A DNA stretch of 64,000 bases from DATADW01 sp963733905 (GTDB lineage Bacteria; Actinomycetota; Acidimicrobiia; Spongiisociales; DATADW01): assembly GCA_963733905.1 (NCBI GenBank), contig CAVTEU010000007.1, forward strand, positions 682,001-746,000, written 5' to 3'. A program made the position numbers and the translations under genes. This document shows, in pieces, positions 55,145 to 64,000 of the stretch; the first letter of the stretch is position 1; every line of letters starts with the position of its first letter. The notes below the pieces were generated by a model that had not been told where the DNA came from, did no database searches, and worked only from the letters and a program-made list of their open reading frames with translations.

Positions 55145-56026
55145 CTAGATCGATGGATGGCCGTCGGGTTGTGGTCTCTTGATGGTTGATCCCTTCTGCG
55201 GTCCGGGCTCCCTACCCGGCACCGTTCCAATCGGATGTAAGGATCGGGCGTCGAGTGAGGGCTCCCGCTCCGACCCCGCAATCTGCTCCGCACCACCACC
55301 CGCTCGACGTAGTAGCGCGTTCGGTCGCCGCGTACGTAGGTCCGGCCGAACTCGACCGGGCTGTGATCGGCTGCGAAGGCAACGCCTCGGATGAGCAGCG
55401 CAGGAGTGCGGGGTCGCTGTTGGAGAAGCCGAGCCTCCCGGGACCGGAGGAGTACCGGCTCGAGCGACTCGCGGGCCCGGACGATCGGGGTCTCGTAGCG
55501 TTCGGTCAGCAGGTCGTACAGCGAGGTGTGCTCGAGATCCGAGGCCAGTAGACCGGGGAAGCGCTCCGCTGGCAGATAGACCTGCTCCAGCAGCAGCGGC
55601 TCTCCGTCGGCGACGCGGAGCCGTTCGAGGTACAGGGTCGGCGAGGCCACCATCGAGCTCGAGCGCTTCGGCCACCTCCTCGCCTGCAGCCTGGGCCCGG
55701 GCGGCGATCACCCGGGTCTCGGGATCCAGGCCACGGGTCTGCATCTCGTCGGTGAAGCTCATCGTTCCCGCGAAGTCGCGCTCGATCGGAGGCCTGAGTA
55801 CGGTGGTGCCCCGTCCCGGCGTCCGTTGCAGACGTTGCTCGCGGGCCAGCTCGGACAAGGCCCGTCTGACAGTGATCAGGCTGCAGCCGTAGCGATCGGC
55901 CAGCTCGCGCTCGGGAGGGAGGCGGTCACCGGGCGCCCACTCCCCGGCGTCGAGTCCCGCCCTCAGGTCGAGGTAGACCTGGTGGTGGAGGGGGACGGGG
56001 CCTTGCTCAAGGCGGAATAGGGTCAT
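55145..56026 (-). CDS. GntR/HutC-family transcriptional regulator (frameshifted)
   Basis: The N-terminal winged helix is clear (PLHHQVYLDLRAGLDAGEWAPGDRLPPERELADRYG, RRALSELAREQRLQRTPGRGTTV). The UTRA effector domain begins FAGTMSFTDEMQTRG and continues in another frame after a shift near 55655 (LYLERLRVADGEPLLLEQVYLPAERFPGL, then YVRGDRTRYYVERVVV). The 3' end is uncertain because that frame does not stop promptly. It likely represses its own promoter and the GH4 gene, sensing a phosphosugar. Confidence 0.85.
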   Translation of the reverse strand: MTLFRLEQGPVPLHHQVYLDLRAGLDAGEWAPGDRLPPERELADRYGCSLITVRRALSELAREQRLQRTPGRGTTVLRPPIERDFAGTMSFTDEMQTRGLDPETRVIAARAQAAGEEVAEALELDGGLADPVPRTAPRRRRRAAAAGAGLSASGALPRSTGLGSRAHLAVRPADRTLRDPDRPGPRVARAGTPPVPGGSASPTATPHSCAAHPRRCLRSRSQPGRVRPDLRTRRPNALLRRAGGGAEQIAGSEREPSLDARSLHPIGTVPGREPGPQKGSTIKRPQPDGHPSI

Positions 56027-56053
56027 CGCTCCGTCCTCGAAAGCACGACGGCG

Positions 56054-56083
56054 ATTATGATAACGTTATAAGCAATCTGTCAA
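56054..56083 (-). promoter_or_regulatory. gntR promoter with palindromic operator in the spacer
   Basis: On the minus strand TTGACA (56083-56078), 18 bases, then CATAAT (56059-56054) form a near-consensus promoter. ATAACGTTAT at 56060-56069, a perfect palindrome, lies in the spacer and partly extends outwards. It stands out as AT-rich. A GntR dimer bound there would block gntR and probably the divergent GH4 promoter. Confidence 0.65.
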
Positions 56084-56119
56084 GGGTCCTTGGCGGAGCG
56101 TTGATTCTGGGGTGATCTA

Positions 56120-57400
56120 ATGGGCCTCAAGCTGGCGGTTGTGGGTGGGGGCAGCACCTACACGCCGGAGTTGATCGGCGGCATCTCGACCAACAGCGAT
56201 CGACTGCCTGTGGACGAGATCGTCTTGCTCGACATCGACAGTGAGCGCTTGGCGGTGGTCGGGGGTCTCGCAGATCGCATGCTTGCCCGGGTCGGCTGGC
56301 CCGGCCGGCTGACACCGACCACCGACGCGGAGGCCGCGCTCGACGGAGCCGATTTTGTTCTGCTGCAGCTCCGAGTCGGGGGTCAGGCGGCGCGGCTCGG
56401 CGACGAGACTCTGCCGCGACGCTTCCACCTCATCGGCCAGGAGACGATCGGCGCCGGCGGCTTCGCCAAGGCGCTGCGGACGGTACCGGTCGCCCTCGAG
56501 CTCGCCGAGATGGTTGAACGCCGCGCCGCGCCGGACGCTTGGATCGTCGACTTCACCAACCCGGTCGGAATCGTCACCCAAGCGCTGGTGGACGCCGGCC
56601 ACCGCGCAATCGGCCTGTGCAATGTGGCCATCGGCTTCCAGCGGAGATTCGCCGAGCGTTTCGCGGTGCCGCCTTCGCATGTTGAGATCAGCCAGGTCGG
56701 CCTCAACCACCTCACCTGGATCCGGGCGATCATCGTGGATGGCGTCGACCGGCTTCCCGAACTGCTCTCTGCCGACGGTGAGGAGCTGGCCGAGGACGTG
56801 GGTCTCGAGCCGGAAAGGCTGCGAGGGCTCGGCGCCGTCCCCTCGTACTACCTGCGCTACTACTACCGGGAGCCGGAGGTGATCGCCGAGGCGGGTGATG
56901 GCAAGACGCGTGCCGAGGCTGTCATCGAGATCGAGCGAGAACTGCTCGAGATGTATCGCGACCCTGCGCTGGCCGACAAGCCGTTGCTTCTCGACCGACG
57001 CGGTGGCGCCCATTACAGCGAGGCGGCGGTGCAGCTCATCGCCTCGCTTCATGATGGGCGCGGCGACGTTCAGGTCGTCGATGTCGCCAACGCCGGGGCA
57101 CTTCCCGAAGTCGAGGAGGACGCCGTGGTTGAGGTCCCCGCCCGGATCGACCGCGACGGTGCCCACCCGCTGCGTCAGGCCCCCCTCGACCGCGAATCAG
57201 GCGCGCTGGTCAAGCAGGTCAAGACCTACGAGCGTCTGGCCGCGGAGGCGGCACGCACCGGCGACCGCGGCGTGGCCCTCGAGGCGCTGGCAGCCAACCC
57301 GCTGGCCGGTGGGCCGGAGGTGGCACCCTCGCTCCTCGAGGCGCTGCTCGAGGCAAACCGTCGCTGGCTCCCCCGCTTCTTTGACCCATTGGCTTGCTGA
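56120..57400 (+). CDS. GH4-family 6-phospho-glycosidase-like NAD-dependent enzyme
   Basis: A 426-residue GH4 protein. The Rossmann start is LKLAVVGGGSTYTPELI, with ADFVLLQLRVGG, DFTNPVGIVTQ, GLCNVAIGFQRRF (metal Cys, Asn) and VGLNHLTWIRA (metal His). GH4 enzymes use NAD+ and Mn2+ to cleave phosphorylated glycosides by redox elimination. In this cassette an ABC importer delivers unphosphorylated sugar, so the adjacent kinase could supply the phosphate. Alternatively it acts on free glucosides or galacturonides, as some GH4 members do. Divergent from gntR. Confidence 0.92.
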   Translation: MGLKLAVVGGGSTYTPELIGGISTNSDRLPVDEIVLLDIDSERLAVVGGLADRMLARVGWPGRLTPTTDAEAALDGADFVLLQLRVGGQAARLGDETLPRRFHLIGQETIGAGGFAKALRTVPVALELAEMVERRAAPDAWIVDFTNPVGIVTQALVDAGHRAIGLCNVAIGFQRRFAERFAVPPSHVEISQVGLNHLTWIRAIIVDGVDRLPELLSADGEELAEDVGLEPERLRGLGAVPSYYLRYYYREPEVIAEAGDGKTRAEAVIEIERELLEMYRDPALADKPLLLDRRGGAHYSEAAVQLIASLHDGRGDVQVVDVANAGALPEVEEDAVVEVPARIDRDGAHPLRQAPLDRESGALVKQVKTYERLAAEAARTGDRGVALEALAANPLAGGPEVAPSLLEALLEANRRWLPRFFDPLAC

Positions 57401-57473
57401 TTCCGAAATCGGCACCGCCAACCAACCACGATCAGGGCGAGGGCCTAGGAAGTAGGTGCGGACCCTCCATGCA

Positions 57474-57497
57474 GAGAAGCCCTGTGACAGGGCCTTT
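57474..57497. terminator. Hairpin terminator between GH4 and the tRNA-Ala-like fragment
   Basis: AAGCCCTGT and ACAGGGC pair around a short loop and are followed by CTTTCTGG on the plus strand. It could end GH4 transcription or be the old terminator of the tRNA fragment. Confidence 0.55.
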
Positions 57498-57499
57498 CT

Positions 57500-57604
57500 G
57501 GTGGAGGTGAGGGGATTTGAACCCCTGGCTTCTTCCGTGCGAGAGCAGAACGGCGCGAGTCCCTGACCTGGGGAAACGGTCAGAAACGGTCTCCGATCAG
57601 GCGA
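57500..57604. repeat. tRNA-Ala-like 3'-half fragment C with shared arm sequence
   Basis: Reading the minus strand, CTCGCACGGAAG, then CAGGGGTTCAAATCCCCT and CACCTCCACCA form an anticodon loop (CGC), T-arm and acceptor 3' end with encoded CCA. The 5' half is missing. Next to it is CCCTGACCTGGGGAAACGGT, the same arm as in repeats A and B although the tRNA differs. Confidence 0.6.
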
Positions 57605-57691
57605 TGTTCACCACGCTGGACTCCCTGCTCGCCGGCTAGGTTGCCCCGAGGGAGCCCTCGGACGAGGGACACGACCGTAGGATGCGCGTTC

Positions 57692-58360
57692 GTGGAGCGA
57701 GTGACTTGGCTGGCCCAACGTCGTGCCGCCGTGCGGGCAGCGTACGACGCCGAGGCCCCGACCTTCCAGGAGTACCCGAACAGCGCACAACGCGAATGGG
57801 TCGATCGGCTGTTGAGCGGCTGCCCGCCAGAAGGCCTCGTTCTTGACGCTCCGTGTGGCACCGGTCGCTACTTCCCGATGGTCGCCGCGGCCGGCCGGCG
57901 CGTGGTTGGCATCGACCAGTCTGCCGGCATGGTCATGGAGGCGCAACGGCGCGGTATCGCAATCGCTACTCACCAGGTCGGGCTGCAGGAGCTGGAGTTC
58001 GTCGAGGAGTTCGACGCTGCCATGACCATCGACGCCATGGAGAATGTGTCACCAGAAGACTGGCCGAGAGTGCTCGGCAACCTGTGGCGTGCGGTTATCC
58101 CGAGCGGCCAGCTCTATCTGACGGTAGAGGAGACCGACGACGACGTGATCGGGAAGGCATACGACCGTATGACGGCCCAGGGCCTCCCTGCGGTGCGTGG
58201 TGAGGTGGTGGAAGGCGATGTCGCCGGATACCATTACTACCCAGGCCGCGAACAGGTGCTCCGCTGGATCGACGAGACCGGATGGCAACTCGTCGACGAG
58301 GGGTTCAGCCCCGAGGACGGTTGGGCATACCGCCACCTGTTGTTGCGTAAAGGGGATTAG
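57692..58360 (+). CDS. Class I SAM-dependent methyltransferase
   Basis: About 222 residues from GTG 57692. DAPCGTGRYFPMVAAAG is the SAM motif, VVGIDQSAGMVMEAQRRG is motif II, and a C-terminal substrate-like region follows (GYHYYPGREQVLRWIDETGW). It lies between fragment C and the intact tRNA-Val, alone on this strand. Acceptor unknown. Confidence 0.85.
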   Translation: MERVTWLAQRRAAVRAAYDAEAPTFQEYPNSAQREWVDRLLSGCPPEGLVLDAPCGTGRYFPMVAAAGRRVVGIDQSAGMVMEAQRRGIAIATHQVGLQELEFVEEFDAAMTIDAMENVSPEDWPRVLGNLWRAVIPSGQLYLTVEETDDDVIGKAYDRMTAQGLPAVRGEVVEGDVAGYHYYPGREQVLRWIDETGWQLVDEGFSPEDGWAYRHLLLRKGD

Positions 58361-58719
58361 CGAGGCGAAGGCGCCGACGCTCCGCGGTATTTCACCCCTG
58401 ACCGTCACACGGCACAACCGTGGGTGTTGGTCAACGACGACTCTAGGGCTCGACGGGTGTGTCAGCGCACCGCCGCCCGCTGCGGGCCCGAGTCCACGGT
58501 GGCCGCCTCGTTCGCCGCGACATGGTTGCCAGCCGGACATTCGACGGGCCGAAGCCCATTGCTCGAATACGTCCCCACGGTGTTCACCGGTCCGCCCAGC
58601 AATGCCCCCAATTCTTAACCGATCACGTCACGGAGGCAGTTCTTCCGTCGACGCGCATTAGCCCCGTACCAGAAGGACTCGTTGGATTCACAGAGGCCTC
58701 TGACCAGGGTCTGTATGAG
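58361..58719. other. Gene-free stretch left of tRNA-Val
   Basis: I see no gene here. GAGGCCTCTGACCAGGGTCTG near 58693 is a degenerate form of the hairpin terminator found beside repeats B and C, in the right position to end the tRNA-Val transcript. Confidence 0.4.
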
Positions 58720-58793
58720 TGGGCGTTGAGGGACTCGAACCCCCGGCCTCTTCCTTGTAAGGGAAGCGCTCTAGCCAACTGAGCTAAACGCCC
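58720..58793 (-). tRNA. tRNA-Val (anticodon TAC)
   Basis: The minus strand folds as a complete cloverleaf. Acceptor GGGCGTT pairs with AACGCCC, the D-arm is GCTC/GAGC, and the anticodon arm is CTTCC-CTTACAA-GGAAG. The T-arm is GGGGG-TTCGAGT-CCCTC and the discriminator base is A. The anticodon is TAC; CCA is not encoded. 74 bases. Its 3' half is copied at 49.1 kb and weakly at 47.2 kb. Confidence 0.95.
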
Positions 58794-58998
58794 GGAGCCC
58801 GGATCGTACCCCGACCAGGGAAAACACCTCCCAGCCCGGCGTACCTGTCCGCGCAACCGGCCAGGCGACCGTGCACCGATGACTTTCGGCGGCAGCGGCG
58901 TCTTAAGTGTTAGCGACAGGCAACAAACACCGCGGCCCGAGGCGGGCACGTTCCCAGCAGCACAGTCGCCAGGCGACCCGAGCCATGGAGTTCTGATC

Positions 58999-59559
58999 AT
59001 GCGGAAGCTGATAGCAACAGTGTTCAACTACTCGCTCGACGGCCTTCTCGCCGACGAGGGCACCGAGTTTTGGAAGTTCTGCTTCGACCTGCCCGAAAAC
59101 CGTGAGCCCGACGACCCGGCGCAACTCGACTTTCTCCAGAGCGCGTACGCGCACATCATGGGCCGCACCGCCTACGAGGGCATGGCCTAGCCATGCACGA
59201 CCTCCGACCACCCGTTCACCCCCATCATGAACGCGGCGCGCAAGGTCGTCTTCTCCCGGACCCTGAAGACGGCCGAGTGGGCCAACACCACCATCGCCGC
59301 TGGTGACACGACCGAAGAGATCGACAAGCTCAGGCAAGGCGGCGACGGCCACATCGTGGTCTGGGGCGGCGTCAACCTCTGGCTGTCGCTCATGCGGCTC
59401 GACCTGATCGACGAGTTCCACCTGTCCTTGTTCCCCTACGTTGCGGGCGAGGGCACCCGGCTGTTCGACGGCGACCCCAAGTCCTACCGGCTCGACCTGG
59501 TCTCCACCACCGCCTCCAGCAACGGGATCGTCGAGCTGCACTACCGCCGGCACCGCTAA
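58999..59559 (+). pseudogene. Dihydrofolate-reductase-family protein interrupted by an amber codon
   Basis: ATG 58999 opens RKLIATVFNYSLDGLLADEG, a DHFR/RibD_C-like start, to RTAYEGMA. TAG at 59188 interrupts, then the same frame continues TSDHPFTPIMNAARKVVFS, GGDGHIVVWGGVNLWLSLMRLDLIDEF and ends LHYRRHR. With one sense codon it would be a normal 186-residue enzyme. Either a real nonsense mutation or a sequencing error. Distinct from the 48-kb DHFR-like gene. Confidence 0.75.
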
Positions 59560-59645
59560 CCGGCGGCCGTCTTCTTTGCGAAATCCCAGGCCACGGAGGG
59601 GGTCGTCGATACGATCCGCGTCGTGGAGAGATCACTGGTGAGCGG

Positions 59646-60588
<943 letters not shown>

Positions 60589-60609
60589 CGGCGGGGTACT
60601 TTCGGCCGG

Positions 60610-60951
60610 GTGCGGTGCATCCACGTCATCGAGGCGACCGTCGACCCTGGTCGGATGGAGGATTTCGTCCGCACCGTTCAGATCTGGGAGCGGGATGCCC
60701 TCGCCCACCCGGACGGACCCGAACATCACACCGTGTTGATCGACGCCGAAGCGCCGTCGCAGGTGGTCCTGATCTCCCAGTTCGAGGACGAGGACAGATG
60801 GCGGCGGTTCAAGGAAGCCGATCTGCTCAACAGGCTCCAGGCCGGCGTCGACACCTGTTGCCAGGTGCCGACGACCAACCGGAGCCTGCTCGTCTATTAC
60901 GCCGCGGGGATGACCGGCCCCAGAGCGATCTTCGGCGAGCCGCCTCGTTGA
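60610..60951 (+). CDS. Antibiotic-biosynthesis-monooxygenase-fold (ABM) protein
   Basis: A 113-residue ferredoxin-like barrel: VIEATVDPGRMEDFVRTVQIWER, then HHTVLIDAEAPSQVVLISQFEDEDRWRRFKEADLL. ABM proteins include quinol monooxygenases and heme oxygenases; function here unknown. GTG 60610 starts 22 bases after the sigma-gene stop. Confidence 0.78.
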   Translation: MRCIHVIEATVDPGRMEDFVRTVQIWERDALAHPDGPEHHTVLIDAEAPSQVVLISQFEDEDRWRRFKEADLLNRLQAGVDTCCQVPTTNRSLLVYYAAGMTGPRAIFGEPPR

Positions 60952-60984
60952 GTCAGGGCGGAGCCGCAGGCACTGGCGCCGCGG

Positions 60985-61317
60985 TCACGCCGACTTCACC
61001 AGCTCGCGCAGGTCGTCCAGGCTCGCCTCCAATGGCAGGTTCTGATCGTTCCGCCGGGGACGGCCGCGGCCACGCTTGCGGTAGAAGGAGCGCCCATCGA
61101 TGAAGATGACACCACCCCACACACCCCATTCCTGGCCCTCGTCGAGCGCCAGTTCGAGGCAAGCGAGCCGCACCTCGCACTCCATGCACAGCGCCTGCGC
61201 CGCCGCCAATTCGTCGGGTCGCTCCGAGAAGAAGAGGTGGTTCTTCCCGGAGTCGACACATCGGCCTCTGTCGTATATCTGGTCCACTGTCGCTTCTCCT
61301 GGTCTCTTGGCGGCCAA
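60985..61317 (-). CDS. WhiB-family iron-sulfur transcriptional regulator
   Basis: The four cluster cysteines are visible (GRCVDSG, then ALCMECEVRLAC), followed by the GVWGG turn and a basic C-terminus (RKRGRGRPRR). The protein binds a redox- or NO-sensitive 4Fe-4S cluster and acts with sigma factors. The true start may be GTG 61287 instead of 61317. At about 100-110 residues the length is normal. Confidence 0.92.
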   Translation of the reverse strand: MAAKRPGEATVDQIYDRGRCVDSGKNHLFFSERPDELAAAQALCMECEVRLACLELALDEGQEWGVWGGVIFIDGRSFYRKRGRGRPRRNDQNLPLEASLDDLRELVKSA

Positions 61318-61323
61318 CAGAAA

Positions 61324-61350
61324 GGCCGCCGGGTTCGGGTCTCGGCGGCC
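61324..61350 (-). terminator. Intrinsic terminator upstream of whiB
   Basis: On the minus strand GGCCGCCG and CGGCGGCC form an 8-bp stem with an 11-base loop, followed by TTTCTGTT. It ends transcription coming from the zwf side and isolates whiB. Confidence 0.7.
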
Positions 61351-61372
61351 TCGGTGGTGGTGACCTGGTGCG

Positions 61373-61564
61373 TCAGTAGACGTGAAGCCGCACGGAGCTT
61401 GTGATCGGGTCGGGCGTTCCCTCGATGAGGGCCCCGTTGAAGGGGCCGGTGGCGACCGCTGGGGTGCGCTCCCTCATCTCGGGGAACCCTGCTGTCGCGC
61501 CAACGCCGCCGAGCCCGGTGAGGGCTCGCATCCCGGCGTTCATATCGAGGCGCTTAGACAGCAT
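61373..61564 (-). CDS. Small hypothetical protein before the terminator
   Basis: From ATG 61564 (MLSKRLDMNAG) the 63-residue frame ends SSVRLHVY at 61373, just before the terminator. Composition is plausible (LTGLGGVGATAGFPEM), but no family is recognised. It follows zwf on the same strand. Confidence 0.35.
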   Translation of the reverse strand: MLSKRLDMNAGMRALTGLGGVGATAGFPEMRERTPAVATGPFNGALIEGTPDPITSSVRLHVY

Positions 61565-61658
61565 CACAGCATTCCGTTTGGCAGGAAGAAGGTACGCCAC
61601 GGCGTCTGGGCCGTCAAGGGAATTAGCCGCCGCAGCGGTGATGTCCCGACGAGAGGTC

Positions 61659-63102
<1,444 letters not shown>

Positions 63103-63106
<4 letters not shown>

Positions 63107-63721
63107 GGCGAGCACTCCAGACCCAGGCTCTCCACTGCGGCGCGCAGCTGCTCGGGTGCCTCGAATTGGATCACATTGAGCCCGAGGTCCGCCGCCGCCT
63201 CGACGTTGATCGCCCGGTCGTCCACAAAGAGAGCGTCGGTCGGCGCGGTCTGCGTGATCTCGAGCGCGGTGTGGAATATCGCCGGGTCCGGCTTGCTCTT
63301 CCCCAGGAAAGAAGAGGTGAAGAAGACGTCGAACAGCTCGTGGAGGCCAAACCTCTCGACACGGTGACGGTTGAGCTCGCGCGACTCGTTGTTGAGCGTG
63401 GCCATGAGATAGCGGCGCGAGGCTCGGAGTCCTTCAAGGACCGCCCTCGTCCCCGGCAGTTCCTGGGACTCGTCGAGGATGGCGTCGACGAACTGCTCTC
63501 TCGGTAAAGGAACGGGATCGGTAGAACACGGTCCGATCGAGGTAGCTGTCGAGCGTGATGCCGCCTGCCTCGAACTCGTGGGCCACGAAGACGTGGCGGT
63601 CCTCGAACTCATCCCAGTCGAGGTCGAACTCCTCGATCACCCGGCGACGATGGTGACGGTCCCAGCCATTGGTGAGGAGCACCCCGCCGATGTCGAAGAA
63701 GAGGGTGCGGATCTCACCCAT
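63103..63721 (-). CDS. HAD-superfamily hydrolase (frameshifted)
   Basis: LFFDIGGVLLTNGWD is HAD motif I (Asp-x-x-x, here D-I-G-G as in epoxide-hydrolase-like/HAD-IA members). After a shift near 63515 the other frame gives LMATLNNESRELNRHR, FFTSSFLGKSKPDPAIF (motif III Lys) and ALFVDDRAINVEAAADLG (motif IV). Joined length is about 205 residues. It lies between pgi and zwf with overlaps at both ends, so all three are one operon. It may dephosphorylate a sugar phosphate side product, which is inference. Confidence 0.87.
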
Positions 63722-64000
63722 CGATGGTCTCCGCAAGGCGGGCGAGCGCCCCGACAGGGTCGTCCCCCAAGACCACTCTGATCACTCGGCGGTCGCGGTC
63801 CACCAGCGCCGCCAGATCGCCGTCGGCTTGAGCGGCGAGGAGACGGCCGAAGCTGAAGCCGAGTTCCGGTACCTCGAGGTCCTCGCTCGGGGCATCCGTT
63901 AGCTGCATGGCCACCACCGAGGCTGGACCGCCCTTGTGGAGCTGACCGGTCGAATGGAGAAAACGCGGTCCCCAGCCAACCGTGGTGGCAACGCGATGTC
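63714..64000 (-). CDS. pgi: Glucose-6-phosphate isomerase C-terminal part, gene continues beyond window
   Basis: The minus strand from the window edge reads HRVATTVGWGPRFLHSTGQLHKGGP, the C-terminal signature of phosphoglucose isomerase. That form is often seen in bifunctional transaldolase-PGI proteins, followed by VVAMQLTDAP and FGRLLAAQADGDLAALVDR, and ending LARLAETIDG. The stop overlaps the HAD start by eight bases. Only about 95 residues are in the window, so whether a transaldolase domain precedes cannot be said. With zwf it links glycolysis and the pentose phosphate pathway. Confidence 0.88.
   Translation of the reverse strand, partial: HRVATTVGWGPRFLHSTGQLHKGGPASVVAMQLTDAPSEDLEVPELGFSFGRLLAAQADGDLAALVDRDRRVIRVVLGDDPVGALARLAETIDG

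Larger units (their letters stand above)
49131..58793. mobile_element. Putative genomic island integrated at tRNA-Val
   Basis: The segment between repeat B and the intact tRNA-Val is 9.6 kb. Its orientation is right for integration into the 3' end of a minus-strand tRNA gene. It holds the complete sugar-uptake cassette, GH4 glycosidase, a tRNA-Ala-like fragment and a methyltransferase. No intact integrase is seen; recombinase tails lie just to the left. A nested or two-step origin is possible because an internal arm copy occurs at 57.55 kb. Confidence 0.5.

Overview
The window is high-GC DNA from an actinobacterium. Lineage markers are a WhiB regulator, an F420-type LLM oxidoreductase, a family of mycothiol-dependent DinB-like enzymes, the phosphatase/DUF3090/SCO1664 trio, and a bacterial type A RNase P RNA. 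The mix of an SLH-domain metalloprotease, VWA/MgChl-like ATPase pair and PGI-HAD-Zwf cluster would suit an uncultured Acidimicrobiia-like lineage, but this is an inference. About twenty genes are broken by single-base frameshifts, often in homopolymer runs, while neighbouring frames carry on the same protein family. I read most of these as assembly errors rather than pseudogenes and annotate the joined gene.

Layout. 0-2.5 kb (minus strand): Co/Ni uptake genes cbiM-N fusion and cbiQ, a redoxin lipoprotein whose first active-site Cys codon is an in-frame TGA followed by a SECIS-like hairpin, and a Fur-family regulator; a Nur-box-like palindrome lies just before cbiM. 2.5-5.1 kb: Usp-like protein, trpD, a cyclotransferase-like protein, a membrane protein. 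5.16-5.55 kb: rnpB. A 34-bp copy of the rnpB 3' end at 9.22 kb brackets a 3.7-kb gene-poor island. 9.3-15.1 kb: VOC protein, MBOAT acyltransferase with SGNH partner, SRAP protein, and the phosphatase/DUF3090/SCO1664 operon. 15-20.7 kb: EamA transporter, DUF559/AbiEi-like protein, hairpin repeats, VWA plus MgChl-like AAA+ pair. 20.8-32.3 kb: cyclase/STAND regulator, F420 oxidoreductase, lipoprotein, TauE transporter, RNase HI/zinc-ribbon/Nif3 operon, threonine synthase, secreted SLH metalloprotease. 32.3-47.1 kb: PLP enzymes, cupin, methyltransferases, cysteine synthase-like enzyme, cNMP-patatin protein, GNAT-DUF1905 fusion, and an ECF41 sigma factor with its carboxymuconolactone decarboxylase partner and a matching promoter.

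47.2-58.8 kb is an integration hot spot. An intact tRNA-Val at 58.7 kb has partial 3' copies at 49.1 and, weakly, 47.2 kb, and a tRNA-Ala-like 3' half sits at 57.5 kb. All three partial copies are followed by the same non-tRNA arm sequence. Between them lie serine recombinase tails, a DHFR-like gene and a complete sugar cassette: GntR regulator with operator, binding protein, two permeases, NodB deacetylase, BadF-type kinase and divergent GH4 glycosidase.

58.8-64 kb returns to chromosomal functions: an interrupted DHFR-like gene, a primary-type sigma factor, a monooxygenase-fold protein, WhiB, and the pentose-phosphate entry genes zwf, a HAD phosphatase and glucose-6-phosphate isomerase, which runs off the right edge.
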